Shown here in pieces: positions 8,242-17,092 of a stretch of DNA of 64,000 nucleotides. Below the pieces are notes generated by a model. It had not been told where the DNA came from, did no database searches, and saw only the letters and a list, made by a program, of their open reading frames with translations. Each line of letters opens with the position of its first letter. Position 1 is the stretch's first letter. A program made the position numbers and the translations under genes. Where the stretch lies: assembly GCF_014197915.1 (NCBI RefSeq), contig NZ_JACIGK010000004.1, positions 111,569 to 175,568 of the forward strand, in the 5' to 3' direction. Origin of the DNA: Roseospira visakhapatnamensis (GTDB lineage Bacteria > Pseudomonadota > Alphaproteobacteria > Rhodospirillales > Rhodospirillaceae).

Positions 8242-9711
8242 ATGATCCAGACACCGACAGGGACGATCCCCATGGACTCAGGCGGAGACTGGACAGCCGA
8301 CCAGGTCGCCCAGGCCCAGGCCTGGGCACGCGCCGCGTGCTATCGGGCCGTACCCGGCTTGACGGCGGTGGCCCGGGGGACCCTGACCCTGGCCGTCCTC
8401 GGCGAGGATCCCCAGGCGCTGATGGTGCTGGCCCAGGTGGGGCGCCTGATCGGACGGCCTTACGGCGCCGCGCTGTCCGTGTGCCTGCCCGGGCGCGGGC
8501 CCGACGCGGCGCGGCGGCTGCTGGAGGCCATCCCCGGCCTGACCACCCTGTTCCAGCCCCTGCCCCGGCCCCGGCCCGAGACCGGGCGGCCGCTGCTGGT
8601 GTTCAACGCCGCTGGCGACGCCCCGTCGTCGGCGACCCTGGTGGAGGCCCCGGCCCGATGCCTGGCCGGCCAGCGCGCGGCGATCGTTCATCCGCCGCCC
8701 GGTCGCGGCGCCCCGCCCGACGAGGTCGCCCGGGCACTTCTGGCGGCCGGCCTGATCGGTGTACCGGTGGACGCGGCGCCGCGCGGCCGGCGGTCGGACG
8801 ATCTGGTGCTGCTGGACCGCCTGGCCGCCACCATCCATGGCTTCTACCTGGAAAACGCCTGGACCCGCGGCGAGGGACGGGGCAGTTCCCCGGCTCTTGA
8901 ACCCTGGGAGCGCCTGCCCGAAACCTATCGCCACGCCAACCGCGCCCAGGCCGACCACCTGTTCCTGAAGCTGGACGCGGCCGGCCTGATCGCCGTGCCC
9001 ACCCCGCGTTTTCGGGACGACGACGCGGTGGCCGCGCCGGCCTGGAGCCATCCGGCACGGGTGGAGCATCTGGCCGAACTGGAACACGACCGCTGGGCCA
9101 GCGACCGGTTGCTGGACGGCTGGGTCCATGGCCCCAGGCGCGACAACGCGCGCAAGGTTCATCCCGATCTCCTGCCCTACGAGGCGCTGAGCGAGGACGT
9201 GAAGGAGAAGGACCGCGTGGCCGTCCTGACCGTGCCGCTGATGCTGCGCCTAGCCGGACTGGCCTACCGGCCCATTCGCGCGGTGGCCCTGCGCGGCGCC
9301 TGGCCGTGGGGCGACGCGCCCCCCGGTCGGATGCACCAGCGGCGACTGCGGCGCTCGGCCGGGGCGGCCGCCGCCGAACGCGCGCCCCTGGTGCTGGAGT
9401 ACGCGGCCCCGGCCGGCGATCCCGGCGCCTGCGCCGCCGCCCTGAGCCTGGCCCGGGACGGAGTCCCGGTCGCCCTGGACGCGTCCGGGCATGCGGCGCC
9501 GGCCGATCCCGCGCACCAGACTCTGCTGGCGGCGCTCATCCCGCTGTGCCGGCGGGTGATGCTGACGGAGGCCGCGACCGATACCGACCTGACGGCCCGC
9601 TGGCGACGCCGGGCCGGCCTGATCGTGGAGCGCGCGGCAGGCCCGTCGCCGGCGGCGACGCCAGCCCCGCCACCAGCCCCGACGCCGACCCCAGCCATGG
9701 ACGGGACCTGA
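8242..9711 (+). CDS. RyR-domain protein of unknown function
   Basis: 489 residues (an in-frame ATG at 8272 is an alternative). Around residues 270-330 it contains a clear ryanodine-receptor RyR domain: LAELEHDRWASDRLLDGWVH, then GPRRDNARKVHPDLLPYEAL. The N-terminal ~200 residues and the C-terminal ~130 have alternating hydrophobic strands suggestive of Rossmann-like folds but no motif I can name. The tail is Pro/Ala-rich. Prokaryotic RyR domains have been linked to nucleotide-based signalling. Its TGA overlaps the ATG of the MlaE-like permease by one base, so it is probably the first member of the lipid-transport operon and perhaps its sensor. Confidence 0.75.
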   Translation: MIQTPTGTIPMDSGGDWTADQVAQAQAWARAACYRAVPGLTAVARGTLTLAVLGEDPQALMVLAQVGRLIGRPYGAALSVCLPGRGPDAARRLLEAIPGLTTLFQPLPRPRPETGRPLLVFNAAGDAPSSATLVEAPARCLAGQRAAIVHPPPGRGAPPDEVARALLAAGLIGVPVDAAPRGRRSDDLVLLDRLAATIHGFYLENAWTRGEGRGSSPALEPWERLPETYRHANRAQADHLFLKLDAAGLIAVPTPRFRDDDAVAAPAWSHPARVEHLAELEHDRWASDRLLDGWVHGPRRDNARKVHPDLLPYEALSEDVKEKDRVAVLTVPLMLRLAGLAYRPIRAVALRGAWPWGDAPPGRMHQRRLRRSAGAAAAERAPLVLEYAAPAGDPGACAAALSLARDGVPVALDASGHAAPADPAHQTLLAALIPLCRRVMLTEAATDTDLTARWRRRAGLIVERAAGPSPAATPAPPPAPTPTPAMDGT

Positions 9712-10571
9712 TGGCGACCGTCGAACGATCCTCGCGCGGGGCCGCCGCGCTGGGCGCCATCACCGAGCGGACCGGCGCGCTGCTGCTGCTTCCCCTGGAG
9801 GTGCTGGGGATGACCGCGCGGCTGCTGGCCGGCATGGCCCACCTGCTGGTCACCGCGCCCATTCCCGGCGGCAACCGCTACTTCCGCCGCCGCCTGCTGG
9901 CGCGCGATCTGTGGGCCATGATCTTCGGGCCGGTGCCGATCATCCTGCCGCTGGCGCTGATTCTCGGCACGGGCCTCGCCCTGGGCCTGGCGATGCTCAC
10001 CGGCGGTATCCTGACCCTGCACGGCAGCGCCGGCATCATCGCCCTGGTGGCCATCCAGCAGGTGGCGCCGTTCCTGGCCAGCGGCTTGCTGGCGGCGCGC
10101 GGCGCCCTGCCGCTGGCGGTGGATCTGGCGGACATGGCGCGCCGCCGGCAGATCGAGTCCCTCGACCTGCTGGGCGTGGACGTGGTGATGATGATCACGA
10201 CGCCGCGCTGCCTGGCGCTGGTGGTGGCCGCCTGCGCTCATGCCGCGCTGGCGATGGTGGTCAGCGCCGTATCGGCGGCGCTGGCGCTGACCGTGATGCT
10301 GGACCTGCCGCGCTCGGTGTGGAGCGCCGCCTTCCAGTGGGTGGTCGAGCCGGGCATGGTGGGTTCGGTGGCCGCCCAGATGGCGGTGACCTCCACCATG
10401 GCGGTGGCCGTGGGGGTGGTGGACGGCCTGGACCCGCGCCATCGCGACCGTCTGGCGCTGTCCGGCGTGGCGCGCTCTGTGATGCTCAAGGCCGCCGTGA
10501 CCGTGGTGATCATCAACATGGCCTTCACCTTGTGGCGCATCGGCGACCTGCCCGTCCTGGTGCTGCGATGA
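9711..10571 (+). CDS. MlaE-like ABC transporter permease (MCE system)
   Basis: 286 residues with five or so membrane segments, including VPIILPLALILGTGLALGLA and a C-terminal hydrophobic helix. The pattern and size match the MlaE/YrbE permease of phospholipid transporters, with the characteristic amphipathic stretch around RQIESLDLLGVDVV, where MlaE has EIDAL-type residues. It sits in the inner membrane and would pair with the ATPase and the MCE protein downstream. Start and stop overlap both neighbours (TGATG, ATGA), giving strict coupling. Confidence 0.85.
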   Translation: MATVERSSRGAAALGAITERTGALLLLPLEVLGMTARLLAGMAHLLVTAPIPGGNRYFRRRLLARDLWAMIFGPVPIILPLALILGTGLALGLAMLTGGILTLHGSAGIIALVAIQQVAPFLASGLLAARGALPLAVDLADMARRRQIESLDLLGVDVVMMITTPRCLALVVAACAHAALAMVVSAVSAALALTVMLDLPRSVWSAAFQWVVEPGMVGSVAAQMAVTSTMAVAVGVVDGLDPRHRDRLALSGVARSVMLKAAVTVVIINMAFTLWRIGDLPVLVLR

Positions 10572-11299
10572 CCGGCGACGACGCCACGGCGGCGCTGCCG
10601 GTGCGCCTGCGCGGGGTGGTCGCCCTGGACGGCGCCGGACGGCGCATTCTGGACGGGATCGACGCCAGCCTGCCGGCGCGGGGGCTGCTGCTGGTCACGG
10701 GATCGGGCGGCGCCGGCAAGAGCGCCTTGTTGCAGGCCCTGGCCGCCGTGCTGCCGTTGCGCTCCGGCGACATTGCCATCGGCGACTGGACACCGGCGCA
10801 GGCGGTGCGCCGCCAGGCGATCGCCGCCGTGTTCCAGCATGACGCCCTGCTGCCGGGCTTCACGGTGTTCGAGAACGTGCTGCTGCCGCTGCTCCAGGGC
10901 CTGCGCCTGCCACGCCGCTCGGCCGTGCTGCGCGCCCAGGTGCTGCTGGCCCAGTTCGGCCTGATCGACGAGATGCACCGGCCGCCGCGCCGCCTGTCCG
11001 ACGGCCAGCACCGGCGCGCCCTGGTGGCCCGGGCCATGGCGGTCCAGCCCGCGGTGCTGCTGCTCGACGACGTGCTGGCGGCCCTGGACGATCCGGGCCG
11101 GGCGCTCATGCGCCGCCTGCTGGCGCCGCCGGGCGGGCGGCTGGCGACGGTGGTGGCCACCGCCACCCGCGCCGAGGACCTGCTGGACCTGGCCGATGGT
11201 CACCTGGTGCTGGAAAGGGGTGTGCCGGTCCGGACCACGCCTGCTATAGAAGGCCGGAGGAACCACCCGCCGGTCGACTCCGGCGGACGGGACGGATGA
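10568..11299 (+). CDS. ABC transporter ATP-binding protein with degenerate catalytic motifs (MlaF-like)
   Basis: 243 residues. Walker A is intact (GSGGAGKSALL, about residue 38) and the Q-loop reads AAVFQHD. The signature is LSDGQ in place of LSGGQ, Walker B ends LLLDDV with Asp where the catalytic Glu belongs, and the switch histidine (usually VTHD) is missing from VVATATRAEDLL. These changes predict weak or no ATP hydrolysis. By position it is the MlaF partner of the MlaE-like permease. It overlaps both neighbours by 4 nt. Confidence 0.85.
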   Translation: MTGDDATAALPVRLRGVVALDGAGRRILDGIDASLPARGLLLVTGSGGAGKSALLQALAAVLPLRSGDIAIGDWTPAQAVRRQAIAAVFQHDALLPGFTVFENVLLPLLQGLRLPRRSAVLRAQVLLAQFGLIDEMHRPPRRLSDGQHRRALVARAMAVQPAVLLLDDVLAALDDPGRALMRRLLAPPGGRLATVVATATRAEDLLDLADGHLVLERGVPVRTTPAIEGRRNHPPVDSGGRDG

Positions 11300-12426
11300 G
11301 GATGCGCGACAGCCAGCTTGTCATCCAGAACCGGCTGGTCGGCGGCCTGACCCTGGTGGTGGGTCTGCTGGTCGCCGTGGCGTCCATGCTGGCCTGGCCG
11401 GTGCTCGTGGACGACGACGGCGCCCTGCTGCATACCCTGGCCACCGACGTGGACGGCGTGCAGACCGGCTCCATCGTGGTGCTGAACGGCCACGAGATCG
11501 GGCAGGTGACGGACGTGACCGTCGCCGCCGAAGACGTCGGCGCGGACGAGGCGGAGACCGAGGCCCCGGTGCTGGACGCCGCGCGGCCGATGTTTCGCGT
11601 GGGGTTCTCGGTCAACGATGGCGTCGTGCTGCCGGCGGACACCACCCGCCTGCGGGTGGCGCGCCCCAATCCGGTCAGCCTGGCGCGTCTGGTCGTGGTG
11701 CAGGTGGACGCCGCCGCGCCCCCCCCCGCCGGTCCGGCGTCCGCCACCGCCCCCATCGCCGACGTGGACGACGCCTGTGCCACCGCCCTGGGCGCGGTGC
11801 GCGCGGCGCCGCCCCCCCCCGCCTGCCCGCCACCCGCCGGCGCCACCTTCACCGCCGGAGACTGTGTCCCCATGGCGGACACCGGGGACCTGCCGCCGGA
11901 CGGCCTGGATGGCCTGATCCTTCAAGCCAATGCCCTGTTGTGCGAGACGCGGGCGACGCGGGCGCGCATCGACGAGACCCTGGCGACGGTGGACGAAACC
12001 CTGCTGGTGTTCCGGCAGGCCGGCGTGGACCTGGCGACGATCATCGCCAGCGCCCGCCCCGCGCTCGACCAGGCCCTGCCGGCCTACGCGGCCCTGCCGG
12101 ATCGCCTGGACCGCAGCCTGGACGACCTGGACGCCGCCATCGACGCCATGGAGGGCGCGGTCGCCGAGGACATTCCGGAGCGCCTGGACCGCTTCCGCCG
12201 GGACATCGTCGGCCGCGCCGACCGCCTGCTGGACCCCGCGACCGTGGCGGCCTTCACCCGCGCGGTGCGGGACCTGGAGGTTCTGGTCGCGGAAAGCAGC
12301 CGCCAGAGCTTCCAGGTCATGCAGAACCTCGCCGCCGCCAGCCGCAACCTGAACGAGATCGCCCGGGAGCTGAACCGCGACCCGGCCGGTTTCCTGTTCC
12401 GCGACCGGGGAGGATCGGACCGGTGA
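11296..12426 (+). CDS. MCE (MlaD-like) substrate-binding protein
   Basis: 376 residues. A signal anchor lies at ~14-36 (LVGGLTLVVGLLVAVASMLA), followed by an MCE domain (DGVQTGSIVVLNGHEIGQV, about residues 50-140). A Pro/Ala-rich insertion with cysteines spans ~140-190, and a long helical C-terminal half follows. Such proteins sit on the periplasmic face, form hexamers and pass lipids between membranes. Two runs of nine C fall in the Pro-rich insertion (near 11719 and 11812), in frame as Pro codons. The family is clear; the lipid is unknown. Confidence 0.88.
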   Translation: MRMRDSQLVIQNRLVGGLTLVVGLLVAVASMLAWPVLVDDDGALLHTLATDVDGVQTGSIVVLNGHEIGQVTDVTVAAEDVGADEAETEAPVLDAARPMFRVGFSVNDGVVLPADTTRLRVARPNPVSLARLVVVQVDAAAPPPAGPASATAPIADVDDACATALGAVRAAPPPPACPPPAGATFTAGDCVPMADTGDLPPDGLDGLILQANALLCETRATRARIDETLATVDETLLVFRQAGVDLATIIASARPALDQALPAYAALPDRLDRSLDDLDAAIDAMEGAVAEDIPERLDRFRRDIVGRADRLLDPATVAAFTRAVRDLEVLVAESSRQSFQVMQNLAAASRNLNEIARELNRDPAGFLFRDRGGSDR

Positions 12427-13043
12427 CGGCGCGCCTCTCTCATCGGGTCCGAGGACCCTTGCTCGGACTGGCCTTGCTGGGATCCCTGGGGGTCGCCGGC
12501 TGCGCGCTCCAGGCCACCCCGGAGGAGGTGGTCTACCGCCTGGAGGCCACGCCGTCCCGGCCCGCCACGCCGCCGCACGGCCAGGTCGAGGTGCTGACCC
12601 CGCGTGTCGCCGGGTCCCTGGCCGGGTCGCTGGGCCTCAGGGTGGTCTATCTGGGCGAGGTCATCCGGGTCGATGAGGCGTCCGGCGGACGCTGGGAGGA
12701 TCCGCCCGCCGAAACCATGGAGCGGGTCTTGCGCACCGCGTTCCTGCCGCGCCCGGAGGCGGACACCGAGGGACCGCGCTGGCGCCTGCAGTGGAGCCTG
12801 GATCAGGTGGAGGCCGTGGTCCCGGCCGGCGCCGCCGATCCGGTGGAGGCACGGGTGCTGCTGACGTGGACGCTGCGGCGGGACCGGGATCGCGAGGACC
12901 ATGCCGCCGGCGTGGTGCTGGAACAGGCGCCGGTGCCGGCCGGGGCGGCGCCGGCCGACCTGGTGCTCGCCTTCAACCAGGCGGTCACCCGGGCGCTGGA
13001 GCGGCTGGTGATGGCGGTGGCGCAGGCCACGCGGACACCGTGA
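12423..13043 (+). CDS. ABC-type transport auxiliary lipoprotein (PqiC/MlaB-neighbour type)
   Basis: 206 residues from a GTG that overlaps the MCE stop (GTGA). A signal peptide ends in the lipobox VAGC, giving a lipidated Cys. The mature part has the YRLE and LGEVIRVDEASGGRW features of the auxiliary lipoprotein family found last in many MCE operons (as PqiC is to PqiAB), which is thought to receive lipid at the outer membrane. It completes the permease-ATPase-MCE-lipoprotein set. Confidence 0.85.
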   Translation: MTARLSHRVRGPLLGLALLGSLGVAGCALQATPEEVVYRLEATPSRPATPPHGQVEVLTPRVAGSLAGSLGLRVVYLGEVIRVDEASGGRWEDPPAETMERVLRTAFLPRPEADTEGPRWRLQWSLDQVEAVVPAGAADPVEARVLLTWTLRRDRDREDHAAGVVLEQAPVPAGAAPADLVLAFNQAVTRALERLVMAVAQATRTP

Positions 13044-13081
13044 CCGGAGGCGCATGACGGCACGGCGCGGGACGGTCGGGA

Positions 13082-13090
13082 GGGGGGGGG
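13082..13090 (+). promoter_or_regulatory. G9 homopolymer acting as ribosome binding site of the cyclase gene
   Basis: Nine consecutive G, 9 nt before the ATG at 13100, form the only purine-rich ribosome binding site. Slippage in this tract would change spacing and strength, so translation of the cyclase could vary between cells. Confidence 0.5.
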
Positions 13091-13099
13091 ACCAGACAG

Positions 13100-14974
13100 A
13101 TGACCAGCGAGCCGATGGACACCGAGAGCACCGCCCGGACCCTCGCGGCGGTGGAGGCGTTGCTGGGCCAGGGCAACGTCTTGCAAGCCTACGACCGGGC
13201 CGTGGACGCATTGCGCCGCTATCCCGCGGATCCCTGGCTGCGGCATCGGGCCGTCCTCAGCCTCGCTCGCAGCGGTGCCCTGGCCCATGCCGAGCACAAG
13301 TTTGCCCAGTGGTTCGGGTCCGTCCCCGACAGCGACGCCGACCGCGACGCCGATACAAGCACCGACACCGACCCGGTGTTCGCCATCGAGCGCCTGACCC
13401 TGGGCGCGCGTCTGATCAAGGACCGCGTTCACCGCGCGCCGCCCGACGACAGGCCGGCGGTGGCCCGCCGCGCCGCCGAGGCCTACGCCCGCGCTTGGCG
13501 CCTGGCGCTGGACGCCGATCGCCCGGATCTGGCCGCCTACCCGGCCGTCAACGCCGCCAGCCTGTGCCTGGCGGCCGGCGACACGACCCGCGCCCACGAC
13601 CTAGCCCGGGCGGTGCTGACCCTGCCACGGGACGACTCCTACTACGGCCATGCCAACCGCGCCGAGGCGCTGCTGGTGCTGGGGGATCCGGACGGGGCAC
13701 GGACGGCCCTGGCCGACGCGCGCACCGTCAGCGGTGCCGACCCGGCGGCGGTGGCCGCGACCCGGCGCCAGTTCGCCTGGATCCTGGAGTCCCTGGGCCG
13801 CCTCGGCCCGACGCGCCCCACACCGGCGGCGGCGGGCCTGGACCTGCTGACGCTGCCGGCCGTGGCGGTGTTCGCCGGTCACATGTTCCGCGAGGGCTGC
13901 CCCGAGGAAGCCGGCCTCAAGGCGCGGATCCGCGCCCACATCGACGCCCAGGGTGTCGGCATCGGCGTCACCGCCCTGGCCTGCGGCGGAGACATCCTGT
14001 TCGCCGAGTCCGTGCTGGACGCCGGAGGCCAGTTGATCGTCGTCCTGCCCTTCGCCGCCCGGGCCTTCGCCGCCGTGTCCGTGGAACCGGGAGGCGAGTC
14101 CTGGGTTCCGCGCTTTCACGCCTGTCTGGCGCGGGCTACGGAGGTCACCCTGGCCACCGAGGACGGCGAGGGCGACGATCCGGAGCTGTTCGCCTATGGC
14201 GCCCGTATGGCCGCCGGGCTGGCGCTGCACAAGGCACGCCTGCTGAACACCCGGGCGGAGATGATCGCGCTGTGGAACGGCGGCCCGGTCGGCGGGCCCG
14301 CCGGCACCGCCGCCGACATCGCCCATTGGCGCGAGGCCACCGGACGCGCGCCCTTCATCGCCCCCTTCCCACCGCTGCCGCGCCCGACGGCCGCCCCGGC
14401 CACCCAGCCGCCGTTGCGGCGCACGCTGGCCGCCTTGCTGTTCGGCGACATCCACCACTTCTCGCGCCTCACCGAACGCCAATGCGTCCGCTATCAGGAC
14501 AAGGTGGTGCCGCGCCTGGTCGCCGCCATCGACGAGGCCGCCGGGGGACGGGTGTTGTACGCCAACACCTGGGGCGATGGCCTGTTCCTGGGCCTCGACG
14601 ACATCGTCGCCGCCAGCCGCTGCGCGATGGCGCTGCACGCCACCCTGGAAAGCCTGGACGGGACGGCGCTGGACCTGCCGCCGCTGCGCATGCGCCTGTC
14701 GGGACACTTCGGGCCGGCGGTGCCCCTGTTCGACCCCATCATCGGCCGGCGCAGCCTCATCGGCACCCAGGTCATTCGCGCCGCGCGGATCGAGATGGCC
14801 ACGCCACCCGGCCAGACCTATGTGACCAATGCCTTCACCGCCGCCCTGATGCTCCGCCAGGACAGCGGCTTCATGGCCGACTACATGGGTCAGGTCACCC
14901 TGCCCAAGCACCACGGCGTCCTCGCGCTGTCGGCGCTGCGCCGGGCGGACGGCGACCCCGGCCCCGTGGCGTGA
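13100..14974 (+). CDS. TPR / SLOG-like / class III nucleotide cyclase protein
   Basis: 624 residues. Residues ~1-230 look like TPR-type helical repeats. Residues ~255-420 contain FAGHMFREG and VTALACGGDILFAESVLDAG, resembling a Rossmann-type SLOG/LOG-like nucleotide domain. Residues ~440-620 form a class III cyclase catalytic domain: metal aspartates in FGDIHHFSRL and NTWGDGLF, the catalytic Arg in RAARIE (the preceding Asn position is Ile), then PPGQTYVT. It probably makes cAMP or another cyclic nucleotide in the cytosol. The start follows a run of nine G that serves as the Shine-Dalgarno. It lies 56 nt after the MCE operon, in the same direction. Confidence 0.8.
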   Translation: MTSEPMDTESTARTLAAVEALLGQGNVLQAYDRAVDALRRYPADPWLRHRAVLSLARSGALAHAEHKFAQWFGSVPDSDADRDADTSTDTDPVFAIERLTLGARLIKDRVHRAPPDDRPAVARRAAEAYARAWRLALDADRPDLAAYPAVNAASLCLAAGDTTRAHDLARAVLTLPRDDSYYGHANRAEALLVLGDPDGARTALADARTVSGADPAAVAATRRQFAWILESLGRLGPTRPTPAAAGLDLLTLPAVAVFAGHMFREGCPEEAGLKARIRAHIDAQGVGIGVTALACGGDILFAESVLDAGGQLIVVLPFAARAFAAVSVEPGGESWVPRFHACLARATEVTLATEDGEGDDPELFAYGARMAAGLALHKARLLNTRAEMIALWNGGPVGGPAGTAADIAHWREATGRAPFIAPFPPLPRPTAAPATQPPLRRTLAALLFGDIHHFSRLTERQCVRYQDKVVPRLVAAIDEAAGGRVLYANTWGDGLFLGLDDIVAASRCAMALHATLESLDGTALDLPPLRMRLSGHFGPAVPLFDPIIGRRSLIGTQVIRAARIEMATPPGQTYVTNAFTAALMLRQDSGFMADYMGQVTLPKHHGVLALSALRRADGDPGPVA

Positions 14975-15973
14975 TCACGGCCCAGGCGCGTCCGGCGCGG
15001 CCGCCGCCTCGCCTGGACGCAAGCCCGGCCGATCATCGTGGTAGACCAGGGCCGGATGGGCTTCGTCGAGACCGGCGGGGTCCTGGTGGATCAGCACGTC
15101 GGCGCCGGGAAAGGCGTCGCGGATAGCGTGCTCCACGCGGTCGGCCACCACATGGGCGTCCCAGAGGGACAGGGTGCGATCCATATCGATGTGCAACTGG
15201 ATAAAGCGATCGGGCCCGGAGGAGCGCGTGCGCAGGTCGTGCACGCCCAGAACCTTAGGCTGGCCGCGGGCGATCTCCAGGATGCGCTGGCGCTCCGGCT
15301 CGTCGAACTCCCGGTCCATCAGCAGGTTGAGGGAGGTTCGCAGGATGCCCCAGGCATTGGACAGCAGGTAGCCGGCGATGCCGACCGCGAACAGCGGATC
15401 CACCCAGGTCCACCCCGGTCCGGTCGCCAGCACCAACGCCACGATCACGCTCAGGTTGACCAGCACATCGCCCGCGTAGTGCACCGAGTCGGCCTTGACG
15501 GCCACCGATCCGGTCTGGCGCACGACGTACTTCTGAAAGGTCACCAGGCCCAGGGTGGCGACGATGGACACCACCATGACGGCGATGCCGACCCCCGACC
15601 GGGTCACCGGGGAGGGGTCGAAGACCCGGCTGCCGGCTTCGAACACCAGGAACAGGGCCGATCCGCCGATGAAAGCCGCCTGGGCCAGCCCGGCCAGAGG
15701 CTCCGCCTTGCCGTGACCGAAGCGATGGTCATGGTCCGCCGGCTCCAGGGCCACGCGCACGGCAAGAAGATTGAGGATCGAGGCGCCGACATCCAGGACC
15801 GAGTCGATCAACGTCGACAGCAGCGCCAGCGAGCCGGTCAACAGCCAGGCCACCAGCTTGAACACGATCAGCGAGCTGGCCACCGCCACCGCCGCATAAG
15901 TCGCCAGGCGCATCAAGCGCCCCGCCTGATCGTCGGGATGTCGCGCCTCGGAGGCGAAGGGAATGTCCACCAT
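14975..15973 (-). CDS. Cation diffusion facilitator (FieF-like metal efflux)
   Basis: About 332 residues from the ATG at 15973, preceded by acggagatctcccgc; an ATG at 16003 is an alternative. Six membrane helices and a cytosolic C-terminal domain are seen. Metal-site residues occur in TLIDSVLDVGASI (helix 2) and KADSVHYAGDVLVN (helix 5), with the HRFGHGKAEPLAGL loop between helices 2 and 3. The C-terminal dimerisation domain follows QPKVLGVHDLRTRSSG. It is an inner-membrane proton antiporter for Zn2+/Fe2+-type metals. It ends exactly where the convergent cyclase gene ends, with no gap. Confidence 0.93.
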   Translation of the reverse strand: MVDIPFASEARHPDDQAGRLMRLATYAAVAVASSLIVFKLVAWLLTGSLALLSTLIDSVLDVGASILNLLAVRVALEPADHDHRFGHGKAEPLAGLAQAAFIGGSALFLVFEAGSRVFDPSPVTRSGVGIAVMVVSIVATLGLVTFQKYVVRQTGSVAVKADSVHYAGDVLVNLSVIVALVLATGPGWTWVDPLFAVGIAGYLLSNAWGILRTSLNLLMDREFDEPERQRILEIARGQPKVLGVHDLRTRSSGPDRFIQLHIDMDRTLSLWDAHVVADRVEHAIRDAFPGADVLIHQDPAGLDEAHPALVYHDDRPGLRPGEAAAAPDAPGP

Positions 15974-16016
15974 GCGGGAGATCTCCGTTGCCCGCGCGAT
16001 CATAGGGGGAGTCGTG

Positions 16017-16622
16017 TCAGGGAAACAGGCGGTGCGTCCGCCACGCGGCGCCGTCCCATTGATAAACCACGCGATCATGCAACCGGAAGGGTCTATCGCG
16101 CCAGAACTCGATACGCTCGGCCACCACCCGCCCGCCGGTCCAGTGCGGCGGGCGCGGCACCGGTCCGACCGCATAGCGGGCGGCGGCCTTGGCGACCCGG
16201 CGTTCCAGGTCCATCCTGCCCGATACGGGACGGGACTGGTCCGAGGCCCAGGCCCCGATGCGGCTGTCCCGCGCCCGGGAGGCGAAATAGGCATCCGCCT
16301 CCGCGTCGGAGACCCGCACCACCGGCCCCTCCACACGCACCTGACGACGCAGGCTCTTCCAGTGGAAGCACAGGGCGGCGTGGGGATTGGCCGTCAGTTC
16401 CTCGCCCTTGCGGCTCTCCATGTTGGTATAGAAGACGAACCCCCCGTCCGGCCCCGGACGCGCCACCACCTGCTTCAGCAGCACCATGCGCACCGACGGA
16501 CGGCCGTCCGGCGTGGCCGTGGCCAGGGCGACGGCCTCGGGGTCGTTGGGTTCGCCGCGCTCGGCCTCCTTCATCCAGGACGCGAACAATTCGAAGGGAT
16601 CGGCAACTTCAAGGGCGGACAC
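16017..16622 (-). CDS. pdxH: Pyridoxamine 5'-phosphate oxidase
   Basis: 201 residues from a GTG start. FMN-binding and substrate blocks are visible: [38 protein letters not shown] and the terminal WRTHRLFP, as in the E. coli enzyme. It oxidises PNP/PMP to pyridoxal phosphate in the cytosol. It lies just upstream of the cation diffusion facilitator gene on the same strand. Confidence 0.96.
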   Translation of the reverse strand: MSALEVADPFELFASWMKEAERGEPNDPEAVALATATPDGRPSVRMVLLKQVVARPGPDGGFVFYTNMESRKGEELTANPHAALCFHWKSLRRQVRVEGPVVRVSDAEADAYFASRARDSRIGAWASDQSRPVSGRMDLERRVAKAAARYAVGPVPRPPHWTGGRVVAERIEFWRDRPFRLHDRVVYQWDGAAWRTHRLFP

Positions 16623-17092
16623 GCGTGAGCCTCCATCATGCCATCATGGGTGTTTCCTGACGCGCCGGTCCCCCTCGACCGCGCACGGCACCGGACCGCC
16701 GCGAGAGGCGAGAGCCGTCGCCCGGATGGTACCCGCAGCGGGTCACCGAAGACCATGCCCTTGCCCTCGCCAGGGCCCTTGCCGAGGTCTGTGGCCCGAC
16801 CGTAGGGACATCGTGACGGTGGACGACGGCCGCGCGCGTCCCATATGAGTCTTCTGTTCCAGGCCCACATTTCGGCCATTCTCTTGCGTCACACTGGCTG
16901 ACATCCGAGTATCCCGAGACCTCGCCATCCCGTCCCGGACACCCGGGTCCGCCGCCCCGGCGGCCGGCCCCACGTCCAGACCCCGCGATGGCCTCGGGAT
17001 GCACGCCGGCCCGGCGAAGGCCCACGGTGTTGTCCCGCTCCGCACGTCGCGCCGTCGTGATCACCCCTCACCGCACCAGGAAAGGCTCACCC
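16623..17092. other. 470-nt intergenic region, pdxH / lipoprotein gene (divergent)
   Basis: It should carry promoters for pdxH (left) and the lipoprotein gene (right). GC-rich throughout except around 16840-16900. Open frames here are shadows without coding character. No RNA gene is recognised. Confidence 0.3.

Noticed and set aside
12084..13211. Minus-strand ORFs under the MCE-cyclase genes
   Set aside because: Shadows of the strongly supported plus-strand genes caused by high third-position GC.
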